DNA of 64,000 bases from Lentzea cavernae (GCF_014653695.1 NZ_BNAR01000021.1:60925-124924); one strand, 5' to 3'; counted from the stretch's first letter, positions 9,287 to 18,587 are shown. Translations and numbers: made by a program. Notes: a model not told the origin generated them from the letters alone.

Positions 9287-9823
9287 TCAGAGGTCGTAGA
9301 GCGCGGCCAGGCGCGGAAGGCGGGGCGCCAGCCGGGCGCTGTCGTCGAAGTCGAAGTCCCACTCCGGGTCGAGCTCCGGGTAGCTGATCCGGAACGCGTC
9401 CTGCGGCAGCTGCATGCCGGTGGCCTTGATGTGGGCGTTCCAGGCGATCGACAGGGCTTCCTCGCACTCGAACTCGTCGCCGGACTCGGCGGCGGCCACC
9501 ACCGCCGGTAAGCCCGCCAGCGAGTCCGGGTCGGCGAGGACGGCCGTGTAGACCTCCTCGCCCTGGGTCACGAGCCAGCCGCGGAAGTAGTCGAAGCCGT
9601 CGTCCGAGCAGCCGCCGTTGATGACGTACGCCGCCGCCCACAGCGGGTTCTGGTACGAGACCGTCAGCACGTCCCACAGGACCTGCTGGGTCGCGACGAT
9701 CTCGGCGGGCGGCCGTTCGGCGAGCAACTCGACAGCCGCGGCCGCGACGGCGTAGCCGTCGGACGGGTCGGCCACGCTGGCGCGAGCGTCGGCGATGAGC
9801 TTCCAGAAGGTGTTCGTGTCCAC
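9287..9823 (-). CDS. DUF4240 domain protein
   Basis: The 178-aa product begins MDTNTFWKLIADARAS and ends WDFDFDDSARLAPRLP, the conserved ends of DUF4240 proteins. These are small actinobacterial cytoplasmic proteins of unknown function, often in several copies. A TTG at 9853 would extend it, but that codon is itself part of TTGTCAGAC, the -35-like half of a damage-type promoter. A weak -10 (CACGCT) is spaced 8 bases after it and lies seven bases before GTG 9823, so a leaderless start at 9823 is preferred. The -10 does not match TANNNT, so damage regulation is doubtful here. Confidence 0.7.
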   Translation of the reverse strand: MDTNTFWKLIADARASVADPSDGYAVAAAAVELLAERPPAEIVATQQVLWDVLTVSYQNPLWAAAYVINGGCSDDGFDYFRGWLVTQGEEVYTAVLADPDSLAGLPAVVAAAESGDEFECEEALSIAWNAHIKATGMQLPQDAFRISYPELDPEWDFDFDDSARLAPRLPRLAALYDL

Positions 9824-9897
9824 AAGACAGAGCGTGACAGAGGGGTCTGACAATTTCGGCGCCTGACTTACGAGCCGCGACGTTCTAGGTTGTAGAC

Positions 9898-10710
9898 ATG
9901 ATCAGGACTCTGTTTCGCTCACTCGAGGCCGTGCACGGAATGATCTACTTCGCCCCCGAGGCGGACTCCCGGTACGCGAGCGTCGGCCTCGACCGGCCCG
10001 GCGGGTACTTCGCGTCGCGGGCCGCGGCGATGGGGGCGGTCGGGGCCGAGGTCGTGATCGCGACGTTCTACAACTTCAACCCCGAGATCGTGCGGGCGCG
10101 CATCCCGCAGGCCTGGGAGAAGGTGACGCCGCAGCGCATGCTCGAGCTGCGCTGGGAGGCGGCGGACGAGGCGCTGCGCAAGGTGCTGCCGGACGATCTC
10201 AAGGAGATCACCGAGCTCGCGAAGCGCGCCGCCGAGCGGGCCAAGGACATGCCCCAGGGCCGCACGTTGTTCGCCGCGCACGCCGCCCTGCCGTGGCCGG
10301 ACGACACGCTCCTGCAGCTCTTCCACGCCCAGACGCTGCTGCGCGAGTTCCGCGGCGACGGCCACCTCGCTGCCCTGCTGAGGCACAACATCAGCGGCAT
10401 CGAGGCGTTGGTGCTGCACGTCGCGACGGGTGACTACCCGGCCGACGCGCTGCGCAAGACGCGTGCGTGGTCGCGAGAGCAGTGGGACGCGACACTCCAG
10501 GACTTGCAGCACCGCGGGCTCGTCGGCGAGGACCAGTTGCTCACCGACAAGGGGCGCAAGCTGCGCGACGGCATCGAGGACGACACGGACCGCATGGCCG
10601 CGCCGGCCTATGACGTGCTCACCGACCAGGAGAAGCAGCGGTTCGTCGAGCTCGCCGCGCCGCTGAGCAAGGCCGTCGTGCAGGGCGGCCTGCTCCCGGG
10701 CAGGAAATAG
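9898..10710 (+). CDS. SCO6745 / SalK-like family protein
   Basis: The 270-aa soluble protein matches the actinobacterial SCO6745 family in length and in its N-terminal signature (LFRSLEAVHGMIYFAPEA) and helix-rich body. The C-terminal part (about 185-260) looks like a winged-helix fold (WDATLQDLQHRGLVGEDQLLTDKGRKL). The family has no firm function; SalK-like names come from weak similarity. ATG 9898 follows a TAGGTT box (9886-9891) by six bases, suggesting a leaderless message. Its stop abuts the stop of convergent ctaD without a spacer. Confidence 0.7.
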   Translation: MIRTLFRSLEAVHGMIYFAPEADSRYASVGLDRPGGYFASRAAAMGAVGAEVVIATFYNFNPEIVRARIPQAWEKVTPQRMLELRWEAADEALRKVLPDDLKEITELAKRAAERAKDMPQGRTLFAAHAALPWPDDTLLQLFHAQTLLREFRGDGHLAALLRHNISGIEALVLHVATGDYPADALRKTRAWSREQWDATLQDLQHRGLVGEDQLLTDKGRKLRDGIEDDTDRMAAPAYDVLTDQEKQRFVELAAPLSKAVVQGGLLPGRK

Positions 10711-12465
10711 CTACTCGTCGCGTTCCGTCGAGGCGAGCGCCTTCTCCGTGGTCTCGTCCTTGCCCACCCTGTGCTTGCCGGGGTGGGTCAGGGAGAAGTG
10801 CGCCTCGTCGCGCATCCGCTCGACCATGTGCGGGTAGTGCAGCTCGAACGCCGGGCGCTCCGAGCGGATGCGCGGCAGCTCCTTGAAGTTGTGCCGCGGC
10901 GGGGGTGACGTCGTGGCCCACTCGAGCGAGTTGCCGTAGCCCCACGGGTCGTCGTGCGCGGCCGGGTCGCCGTAGCGGTAGGAGCGGAAGACGTTCCACA
11001 CGAACGGCAGCACGGACGCGCCGAGCAGGAACGAGCTGATGGTGGAGAACGTGTTGAGGAACGTGAAGCCGTCGGAGGGCAGGTAGTCGGCGTACCGGCG
11101 CGGCATGCCCTCGTTGCCCAGCCAGTGCTGCACGAGGAACGTGCCGTGGAAGCCCAGGAACGTCGTCCAGAAGTGCAGCTTGCCCAGCGGCTCGTTGAGC
11201 ATCCGCCCGGTCATCTTCGGGAACCAGAAGTAGATGCCCGCGTAGGTGGCGAACACGATCGTGCCGAACAGCACGTAGTGGAAGTGCGCCACGACGAAGT
11301 AGGTGTCGGACACGTGGAAGTCCACCGGGGGCGACGCCAGCAGCACGCCGGTCAGGCCGCCGAACAGGAACGTCACGAGGAACCCGATGCCGAACAGCAT
11401 CGGCGACTCGAAGGTGAGCTGGCCCTTCCACATCGTGCCGGTCCAGTTGAAGAACTTGATGCCCGTCGGCACCGCGATGAGGAACGTCATCAGCGCGAAG
11501 AACGGCAGCAGCACCGCACCCGTGGCGTACATGTGGTGCGCCCACACGGCCACGGACAGCATCGCGATCGCGAGGGTGGCGAACACCAGGCCCTTGTAGC
11601 CGAACAGCGGTTTGCGGCTGAACACCGGGAAGATCTCCGTCACGATCCCGAAGAACGGCAACGCGACGATGTACACCTCGGGGTGGCCGAAGAACCAGAA
11701 CAGGTGCTGCCACAGGATCACGCCGCCGTTGGCCGGGTCGAACACGTGCGCCCCGAGGTGCCGGTCGGCGGCCAGGCCCATCAGGGCGGCGGTCAGGATC
11801 GGGAACGCCAGCAGGATCAGCACGGACGTCACCAGGATGTTCCAGGTGAAGATCGGCATCCGGAACATCGTCATGCCCGGCGCCCGCAGGCAGATCACGG
11901 TGGTCGTCATGTTGACCGCGCCGAGGATCGTGCCCAGGCCGGAGATCGCCAGACCCATGATCCACAGGTCCGCGCCGATGCCCGGCGAGTGCACGGCCGA
12001 CGACAGCGGCGTGTAGGCGAACCAGCCGAAGTCCGCCGCACCGCCGGGCGTCAGGAACCCCGAGACGGTGATGATGGCACCGAACAGGTACAGCCAGTAC
12101 GAGAAGGCGTTCAGGCGCGGGAACGCGACGTCCGGCGAGCCGATCTGCAGCGGCAGGATGTAGTTCGCGAACCCGAACAGGATCGGCGTCGCGTACAGCA
12201 GCAGCATGATCGTGCCGTGCATGGTGAACAGCTGGTTGTACTGCTCGTTCGACAGGAACTGCAGGCCCGGCCGCCCCAGCTCGGCGCGCATCAGCAGCGC
12301 CATCACGCCGCCGATCAGGAAGAACACGAACGACGTCGTGAGGTACATGATCCCGATCTGCTTGGGATCCGTCGTCTTGAACAGCTGCAGGAAGTACGAG
12401 CCCTTCGGCCGTGCGCGCGCCGCCCCGGGGTGGGGCACTACGGGCGTTGGCTTGATCGTGGTCAT
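10711..12465 (-). CDS. ctaD: Cytochrome c oxidase subunit I
   Basis: The 584-aa, 12-helix membrane protein is the catalytic subunit of aa3-type cytochrome c oxidase, which reduces O2 and pumps protons. Family landmarks are visible: GTIMLLLYATP with the haem a His nearby (MHGTIM), WQHLFWFFGHPEVYI with the CuB His and cross-linked Tyr region, HHMYATG, and the late helix VSDTYFVVAHFHYVL carrying haem a3/a His ligands. ATG 12465 has GGAGGAG seven bases upstream; longer starts lack a ribosome site. It lies 37 bp after the LCAT-type hydrolase on the same strand, yet the other oxidase subunits are absent, so the adjacency may be incidental. Confidence 0.95.
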   Translation of the reverse strand: MTTIKPTPVVPHPGAARARPKGSYFLQLFKTTDPKQIGIMYLTTSFVFFLIGGVMALLMRAELGRPGLQFLSNEQYNQLFTMHGTIMLLLYATPILFGFANYILPLQIGSPDVAFPRLNAFSYWLYLFGAIITVSGFLTPGGAADFGWFAYTPLSSAVHSPGIGADLWIMGLAISGLGTILGAVNMTTTVICLRAPGMTMFRMPIFTWNILVTSVLILLAFPILTAALMGLAADRHLGAHVFDPANGGVILWQHLFWFFGHPEVYIVALPFFGIVTEIFPVFSRKPLFGYKGLVFATLAIAMLSVAVWAHHMYATGAVLLPFFALMTFLIAVPTGIKFFNWTGTMWKGQLTFESPMLFGIGFLVTFLFGGLTGVLLASPPVDFHVSDTYFVVAHFHYVLFGTIVFATYAGIYFWFPKMTGRMLNEPLGKLHFWTTFLGFHGTFLVQHWLGNEGMPRRYADYLPSDGFTFLNTFSTISSFLLGASVLPFVWNVFRSYRYGDPAAHDDPWGYGNSLEWATTSPPPRHNFKELPRIRSERPAFELHYPHMVERMRDEAHFSLTHPGKHRVGKDETTEKALASTERDE

Positions 12466-12502
12466 CGCGCCTCCTCCGTGCAGACCAGAATCGTCCTCCC
12501 GG

Positions 12503-13828
12503 TCAGCCCGAGGGGCAATCCATGACGAGCACCGCACTGGTCACCGGAACCACCGGAGCGCCTACCGAAATACCGCTGACCTGTACGTAGTAGGCGCCGG
12601 GGGCCACATCGCCGAATCTGATGGCCATCCTCTCGGAGATCGCCGGACTGCGCGATTCGACCTGTTTGCCGTTCTCGTCGACCAACGCCACCTTCAGCGC
12701 CCGCGGGGCCGTGTCCCTGAGCTCGACGGTGACCTCCAGGTCCTCCCCGGCCAGCACGAGGTCGGGCACGACGACCTGGGGCTCCGTCACCGTCACGTTG
12801 CGCGGGACGATGGCCTTGGCGGTCAGGAACGACTCCACGGCGTCCAGTACAGCGGCGTTGTCCTGCAACGACGTGTGCTGCTCCGTCACGCGGTGCAGCG
12901 TGTTCGACGACAGTGCGAGCCCACGCCGTGCGGCGCCGACCATCGGCACGGTCGCGTCGCCGTACAACTCGTCGCCCTCGTAGGTCCGAGAGCAGATGAC
13001 TTTGCCGTCGGCGAGGCGCGCCGTCGTCGCCGTGGGCTGCTTACCGCCGAGGATCGCGTACGTCTGATCAGCGAACGAGTCTGTCAACGCGCCGTGGAAC
13101 GCCATCGCGTCCGACACCATCTTCGTGTCGAGTTCGGGCAACGAGACCTCAGTGGTCTTGAGGAGGCCGCCCGCGGACTCGATGCACGCGTACTCGGGCA
13201 GCAGCTGGTGCAGCGACGGCATCGACCGCGAGAACTCCGTCAGGTCGACCGCCAACGGTCCGAGCCCCTTGCGCACGCCGTTGACCAGCTGGTCCAACGC
13301 GGCGGCTGCCCCGCGGTAGGGCGTGCCCATCGTGATCAGCTTGTCGGTGCGCTCGGCCATCCCGCACTGCTCGACGCACCACCGCGCCACCAGCCCGCCC
13401 ATCGAGTGGCACACGAAGCTGACCTTGGCGTCCGGTCCGATCCGGTCGAGCGCCTCGTCCACCCGCCGTGCCAGCAGCGCGCCGTTGTAGCGGTTCGACA
13501 GCCGCCAGTCGTAGGCGAAGAGCATCAGGTTGCCCTTCTCGACCGTGTAGCCGAGCGAGTTCATCCGGCGCGTGACCCGGTCGTAGCCCTTCAACGGCGT
13601 CCAGATGCCCGGGACGACGTGCAGGTCCGACATCAGCGCGACGGGCTCGACGCCGTCCCCGGGGTGCTCGTCGCCGATGCCGTCGGGGAGCTTGAGCTGC
13701 TTGAGGCTCCGCCCCAGCGTCAGCACGGCGCGCAACGCGGCCCTGCCGGACACCTCCCAGACCATGCCGCCGGAGTCGCGCAGCGTGCTGCCGAGGATGC
13801 CGGGCAGGACCACCACGAGATCAGTCAT
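12503..13828 (-). CDS. Cytoplasmic LCAT-type alpha/beta hydrolase (lipase/acyltransferase-like)
   Basis: The 441-aa product belongs to the lecithin:cholesterol acyltransferase branch of alpha/beta hydrolases, which act on phospholipids or acyl esters. Visible marks are the oxyanion-type opening VVVLPGILGS, the FAYDWRLSNR signature near 104-113, the nucleophile elbow CHSMGG with Ser142, a YGDATVP Asp segment and LHRVTEQHTSL as candidate His. Residues about 345-441 form a beta-rich Ig-like tail. There is no signal peptide, although relatives are usually secreted, so it probably acts in the cytosol. Its ATG directly abuts the stop of the metacaspase gene (13828/13829), so the two are one operon. 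A role as the membrane-attacking effector of that protein is inference. Confidence 0.75.
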   Translation of the reverse strand: MTDLVVVLPGILGSTLRDSGGMVWEVSGRAALRAVLTLGRSLKQLKLPDGIGDEHPGDGVEPVALMSDLHVVPGIWTPLKGYDRVTRRMNSLGYTVEKGNLMLFAYDWRLSNRYNGALLARRVDEALDRIGPDAKVSFVCHSMGGLVARWCVEQCGMAERTDKLITMGTPYRGAAAALDQLVNGVRKGLGPLAVDLTEFSRSMPSLHQLLPEYACIESAGGLLKTTEVSLPELDTKMVSDAMAFHGALTDSFADQTYAILGGKQPTATTARLADGKVICSRTYEGDELYGDATVPMVGAARRGLALSSNTLHRVTEQHTSLQDNAAVLDAVESFLTAKAIVPRNVTVTEPQVVVPDLVLAGEDLEVTVELRDTAPRALKVALVDENGKQVESRSPAISERMAIRFGDVAPGAYYVQVSGISVGAPVVPVTSAVLVMDCPSG

Positions 13829-16800
13829 CTAGGACTCCTCGGCGAGCTTGCGGATGAGGGACAGCAAAGCGAAGTTCGCGGGCACCAGGTAGGTCAGCTC
13901 GTGGATCCACGCCATGCGCCGGCTCGCCTCGGGCAACGCCAGGCGCTGGTCGCCGGCACGAGCGCGCGCGACCACCTTGTACAACGCCGCCAGCGCGTGC
14001 GGCTCCAACGCCGTCACGGCCTGAGTGAGGGCTTGAGGCGACGCACCGGTGGCGAGCCCGCGCAGGATCTCCGTCACGCGCGCGGGGTCTTCCACGGCGT
14101 CCAGCACGAGGTCGAGCACATCGGCGTCCTCGTCGGCCAGCAGCAGCAACGCGTGCACGGGCCGGTTGTCACGCACGTTCTTCAGCACTTCCTTGTCCAG
14201 CAACTCCTCACGCCGTGAGGCGAGCAGTTCGCGACGGCGTGCGGGTGTGGCGTCCACGAACTCGTCCGCGAGACTCGCGAGCAGCCACGGCCGGTAGGCG
14301 AGCGCGACACCCTGCTGCTGCGCGGTCGTCCGGCGCGACTGGATGACCTGCGCCTCGATCAGGCTCGTGCCGTACAACGCCTCCGTGACGGCCACGTCCG
14401 CGTCCGCCGACAACAACTCCGGGTGCTGGAGCAGGATGTCGCGCTCGTCGAGGTACGACCGCGCGAACACCCACGAGCGCGCGGTCCGCAGCAACGCCCG
14501 GTCGACCGACAGCCAGTCCGGCGTGGTGTCCCAGGGCCACGGACCGGAGTCGTAGTGGCGGCGCGCGATGTCGTGCACGTCGTGGATCGCCTGCCGCGAC
14601 TGGCCGACGTGGGTGAGGGCCTGGCACAGCCACTTCGCCGCCGCGGGATCACCGGCCTTCGTGGCCGCCGCCCGCAGCATCAGCAGCGTGGCGAGGTGCG
14701 GGCCGGTGAACCGCGCGGTCACCCTCTCCCAGGTCTCCTCGACGATCTCGGGCTGCTTGAGCCGCGCGCAAGTGGTGTCGAGCGTGAACAACGCGGCGGC
14801 CAGCGTCGACAGCCGGTCCGAGTTCTCCGGCAGCAGGCAGACCTCGACGGTCCGCAGACCGGTGGCCAGGGCCTCGCGCGGCTTGTCCGCGTCGCGCTGG
14901 CGGCGCATCAGGTTGTGCAGCGCCTGGCCGTGCACCGGCAGGCCGTCGGCGAGGTCGGCGGCCTGACGGGCGGCGTTCAGGGCGGCTTCCGTGCGGTCGA
15001 CCATGCTGTACGCGACGCTCAGGCTCAGCGCCGCGTCCGCGAGCTGGGGGCGGAACGCGGCGTGCCGGCCGAGCGTGCCGCTGATGTCCGCGGCCTGCTG
15101 GGTCGTGCTCGCGGCGTCGGACAGCCTGCTCAGCGCCAGGTAGTCGCGGCTCAGTTCGACCAGCGCGCTGACCAGGTCCGCGAGGAACACGGGGTTCGTC
15201 TGCGCGAGCTCGTAGTACAGCTCCACGGCCTGCTTCGACCGTTGCATGGCCTCATAGCGCAAACCGGAATCGCTGCACCGCGCGGCAAGGCAGATCATCG
15301 CGCGCGCAAGCGCTGCACCGGCATCAACGGCCGCAACGGCGTCACGTGCCGTGGACAGCGCATCCCGTCTGCGCCCCAACATCGCGTAGACCTCACTCAG
15401 GTCCACCAGCGCGCCGCTGAGGTGCGCCGCGTACGTCGGATTGTCACCGCCGTGCGCCGACGTCTTCGCGATGCGTTGCGCCAGCCTTTTGTGCGTAAGG
15501 CTTTCCGCCGTCGTCGGAGTCGACGCCACCAGCTCGCGGTAGCGCACGGCGGCCTCTTCGGCAGGCGCCACGGCCTGCTGCAGGCGTCCGGCGTCGCGGA
15601 ACCGCCTGCCGAGCTTGTTCAGCACGAACGCCAGATCCGCCAGGTACATCCGCAACTTCGGCACCAGCGCGCGGAAGTGCTCGGCCGCTTCTTCTAGAGG
15701 CGCGATCGCCTCGTCGCCGCGGCCCCAGTGCATCAGCTCGTTCGCCGCCGTCGTGGCCGCGAGTGCGATGTCGGGCAACAACATCCGGTTCATCACCGCG
15801 AGAGCGCGCAGCCCGTCCAACGCCCGTGTGCCCGCATGCCCGCAGTGCCGCCACGCGTACTTCCACAGGTAACCCGGCACGTTCGGCGGCACGCCCGCCT
15901 CCATGCGCTGCCGGTACAACCCGATGAGCGCGCACGCCACCTTCTCGGCGTCCGGCGCGAACACCTCGTCCCGGCTCGGTGCGAACGGTGGCCTCAGGTG
16001 GTCCGCGAACGTCTGGTGCGTGAGCTTGAAGACCGCCGTGCCCTCCTCACCGTCCTGCACGATGTGACGGCCCAGTTCGGTGAGCACGGCCGTGATGTCC
16101 TCACGGCTGAACTTCTCTCCGGACAACGCTTCGGCGGCTGCTCGCCATTCCTCCTCGGGGAATCCCGCGCCGTAGCTCCACGTCAACGCCGTGAGCAACG
16201 CACGAGCGGATGGCACCTTCGCGAGCTCGCGATCGAAGGCCGCGTCCAGCGACAGCTTGAGGTCGGCGCCGCCGTCGGCCAGCACCTGGTCGGTGATCAT
16301 CCACGCCGTCAGGAACGGCAGTCCCGCCAGCTCGTCCACAGTGGACTGCGCCGCGCCGGGACCTAGGCGCGCCACGACGTACTCGCGGACGTCGGTCTCG
16401 CTGTCGGCGTCGTCGAGGTCGAGCACGTCGACGGGGGACAGCTCGGTCAGCAGGGGAGCGCCGCCCGCGACCCGGTGCGCCTGCCGGGTCGAGACGATCA
16501 CGACGGCGTGGTTCGCGAGCTTCGTCAGCAGCGAGCCGGCGATCGAGAACGACTCACCGCGCGCCTCGTCCAGACCGTCGACCACCAGCACCGGAGGTGT
16601 GCTCAGAGCGCTGACCACGCCCACCAGCTCGGCCGCTCCGCGCCGGGGCCCCTCGGGCGCGGGGATCAGGCCCGAGGCGACGAGCTGGCGGCTGAGCAGG
16701 TCGGCCACGCGGTCGGCGTCCATCGCACGGGCGTGCACGGCCGCGTCGACCGAGCCGGGGCCGGGGTCGGCGTGCCGGAACGGCGGCCCGGCGGTCAGCA

Positions 16801-17722
16801 GCAGGTCGCGCTCGGCCGAGTTGGACAGGCTGACGACCCGGCCGACGACCGCGGACTTGCCGGTGCCCGGTGACCCGGTGACCACCCGCAGACCGGCCAC
16901 CCCGGACTTCACCCAGCTCACGACCTCGTCGACCTGGGCGGTCCGGCCGGTGAACCACGACCGGCCGGACGTGGAGTCGCCGCCGCGGGCCGCGAGCAGG
17001 AGGTGCTTCACGACCGTGTTCGCGGCGTAGAGGGGGTTCGGCAGCATCGGCTGTGCGGAGCCGTACTGCATGAAGCGCGGCCGTTGGACGTCGCTGTCCC
17101 ACGCGTTCAGCAGTGCCGTGCCGACCGCGCCACCGTCGACCAGGGCGATGCGGTCACTCCACCGCCGTGCGTCCTCATCGGCCGTGGGACCGGCACGCAG
17201 CAGCTTGCGGAGCTTCCCGCCGAACAGGCCGTCACGGGCCGTTTCGACGCTCGAACACGACACCAGCACGCCCGCCCAGTGCACCTGGCCCGCCAGCAGC
17301 TCCTCCTGGACGGCGGCGACCGTGCGGACGGCCTCGTCGAGCTGGGCGCCCGAGTAGCAGGCGTCGATGATGATCAGCACCTGGTGCGCGCCCGACGCGG
17401 CGCACCACAGCGCGAACTCGTGCAGCATGACGCCGTCGCCGTCACCGGCGTTGTCCTTGGCGAGAAGCCTGAGGTTGCCCGCGACGGGGACGGCGTGCCC
17501 GCTCCACAGCGCCACCAGCGCGCCGCCGTCCTGCGTCTTCTTGAGCCCTTTCATGTGCGCGCGGATCTCGGGCTCGGTCGGGTCGGCGAGCGGGTCGCCG
17601 GCGTAGCCCTTGAGCAGCGCGCGCAGCTCCCGCACGTCGCTCACGGCGTGCTGCAGCGGCTGCACCAGCTCGTAGGAGCCGACGCCGATGCCGACGAACC
17701 TGTCCCTGACCCTCTCGTGCAT
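13829..17722 (-). CDS. Metacaspase-STAND NTPase-TPR protein
   Basis: This 1297-aa protein joins three modules. An N-terminal caspase-like peptidase C14 domain (about 8-230) has the catalytic dyad His76 in WSGHAV and Cys122 in IIIDACYSG. A STAND/NACHT-like NTPase follows (about 255-600), with FTGR before it, Walker A GSPGTGKS (283-290) and Walker B VLVVDGLDEA near 385. The rest (about 640-1297) is helical TPR-like repeats, the usual ligand-sensing scaffold of STAND proteins. Such proteins act as signal-triggered switches in immunity or programmed cell death. It lies between a slipin gene (67 bp upstream) and an LCAT-type hydrolase (0 bp downstream). AGGGGG precedes the ATG at 17722. The trigger and the protease substrate are unknown. 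Confidence 0.85.
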   Translation of the reverse strand: MHERVRDRFVGIGVGSYELVQPLQHAVSDVRELRALLKGYAGDPLADPTEPEIRAHMKGLKKTQDGGALVALWSGHAVPVAGNLRLLAKDNAGDGDGVMLHEFALWCAASGAHQVLIIIDACYSGAQLDEAVRTVAAVQEELLAGQVHWAGVLVSCSSVETARDGLFGGKLRKLLRAGPTADEDARRWSDRIALVDGGAVGTALLNAWDSDVQRPRFMQYGSAQPMLPNPLYAANTVVKHLLLAARGGDSTSGRSWFTGRTAQVDEVVSWVKSGVAGLRVVTGSPGTGKSAVVGRVVSLSNSAERDLLLTAGPPFRHADPGPGSVDAAVHARAMDADRVADLLSRQLVASGLIPAPEGPRRGAAELVGVVSALSTPPVLVVDGLDEARGESFSIAGSLLTKLANHAVVIVSTRQAHRVAGGAPLLTELSPVDVLDLDDADSETDVREYVVARLGPGAAQSTVDELAGLPFLTAWMITDQVLADGGADLKLSLDAAFDRELAKVPSARALLTALTWSYGAGFPEEEWRAAAEALSGEKFSREDITAVLTELGRHIVQDGEEGTAVFKLTHQTFADHLRPPFAPSRDEVFAPDAEKVACALIGLYRQRMEAGVPPNVPGYLWKYAWRHCGHAGTRALDGLRALAVMNRMLLPDIALAATTAANELMHWGRGDEAIAPLEEAAEHFRALVPKLRMYLADLAFVLNKLGRRFRDAGRLQQAVAPAEEAAVRYRELVASTPTTAESLTHKRLAQRIAKTSAHGGDNPTYAAHLSGALVDLSEVYAMLGRRRDALSTARDAVAAVDAGAALARAMICLAARCSDSGLRYEAMQRSKQAVELYYELAQTNPVFLADLVSALVELSRDYLALSRLSDAASTTQQAADISGTLGRHAAFRPQLADAALSLSVAYSMVDRTEAALNAARQAADLADGLPVHGQALHNLMRRQRDADKPREALATGLRTVEVCLLPENSDRLSTLAAALFTLDTTCARLKQPEIVEETWERVTARFTGPHLATLLMLRAAATKAGDPAAAKWLCQALTHVGQSRQAIHDVHDIARRHYDSGPWPWDTTPDWLSVDRALLRTARSWVFARSYLDERDILLQHPELLSADADVAVTEALYGTSLIEAQVIQSRRTTAQQQGVALAYRPWLLASLADEFVDATPARRRELLASRREELLDKEVLKNVRDNRPVHALLLLADEDADVLDLVLDAVEDPARVTEILRGLATGASPQALTQAVTALEPHALAALYKVVARARAGDQRLALPEASRRMAWIHELTYLVPANFALLSLIRKLAEES

Positions 17723-17765
17723 GCGTCACTACCCCCTGTCCAGACGTCGTTCAGGGGCAAGGGGT

Positions 17766-17780
17766 GTTACTCGGGGTAAC
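17766..17780. promoter_or_regulatory. Palindrome GTTAC-N5-GTAAC upstream of the metacaspase gene
   Basis: A perfect inverted repeat, GTTAC TCGGG GTAAC, lies in the 67-bp gap between the slipin stop and the metacaspase start, about 44 bases before the ATG. It has no T-tract, so it does not look like a terminator. Size and symmetry fit an operator for a dimeric (TetR-like) repressor, but the regulator is unknown. Confidence 0.35.
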
Positions 17781-17789
17781 TCACATGGA

Positions 17790-18587
17790 CTACTCCGCCG
17801 AGTCCCCGTCCTTCGGCTGGGGCGGTAACTCGGCGTTCGTGTTCTTCTCCAGGAACCTCAGCAGCTCCACGGGGAACGGCAGCACCAGCGTCGAGTTCTT
17901 CTCCGCCGCCACCTCCACGATGGTCTGCAGCAGCCTCAACTGGAGCGCGCCGGGTGTGGACTCCATGGTCCCGGCGGCCTCCGAGAGCTTCTTGGACGCC
18001 TGCAGCTCGCCGTCCGCGGTGATGATGCGCGCACGGCGTTCGCGTTCGGCCTCGGCCTGACGCGACATGGAGCGCTTCATGCTCTCCGGCAGCGCCACGT
18101 CCTTGATCTCCACGCGGTCTATGTCGATGCCCCACTCCAGCGCGGGCGTGTCGATCATCAGCTCCAGCCCCTGGTTGAGGCGTTCGCGGTTGGACAGCAG
18201 GTCGTCGAGCTCGCTCTTGCCGATGATCGACCGCAACGACGTCTGCGCCACCTGCAACATCGCGAACCGGTAGTCCTCGACGTTGATGACGGCCTTCGCC
18301 GCGTCCTGCACCTTGAAGTACACGACGGCATCGACGCGCACGGTGACGTTGTCGCGCGTGATGCCGTCCTGCGCCGGCACGGGCAGGGTGACGATCTGGA
18401 GGTTGACCTTCCGGAGCTGGTCGACCCCCGGGATCAGCATCGTCAGACCCGGCCCGCGCACGCCCTGCTGCAGTCTGCCGAACCGGAACACCAGCCCCTG
18501 TTCGAACTGCTTGATCACTCTGGCGCTCATCGCGAGGCCGATGCCTCCGAGCGCGACCAGCCCGCCGAGGATTTCGAAGAAGACCAT
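17790..18587 (-). CDS. Slipin / stomatin-like SPFH-band 7 membrane protein
   Basis: The 265-aa product has one N-terminal membrane segment (about 3-22), then the SPFH domain (QFEQGLVFRFGRLQ, GPGLTMLIPGVDQL, LPVPAQDGITRDNVTV), then a charged helical region (AEAERERRARIITADGE) and a short C-terminal tail. Slipins assemble into oligomeric membrane microdomain scaffolds and often partner with NfeD-type proteins, none of which is seen here. It is the first gene of a same-strand run with the metacaspase and hydrolase genes. A damage-type promoter lies at 18627-18649, about 40 bases upstream of the ATG. Confidence 0.85.
   Translation of the reverse strand: MVFFEILGGLVALGGIGLAMSARVIKQFEQGLVFRFGRLQQGVRGPGLTMLIPGVDQLRKVNLQIVTLPVPAQDGITRDNVTVRVDAVVYFKVQDAAKAVINVEDYRFAMLQVAQTSLRSIIGKSELDDLLSNRERLNQGLELMIDTPALEWGIDIDRVEIKDVALPESMKRSMSRQAEAERERRARIITADGELQASKKLSEAAGTMESTPGALQLRLLQTIVEVAAEKNSTLVLPFPVELLRFLEKNTNAELPPQPKDGDSAE

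Noticed and set aside
9823..9853. Damage-type promoter at the DUF4240 gene (TTGTCAGAC)
   Set aside because: The -35 part matches at 7 of 9 positions, but the sequence 8 bases later is CACGCT, not TANNNT, so I do not count it with the others.
5563..17722. A three-part MoxR-VWA-effector conflict system including the metacaspase protein
   Set aside because: The MoxR-VWA pair is on the other strand, several genes away, and resembles the housekeeping-like Rv0958/Rv0959 pair; nothing ties it to the metacaspase gene.
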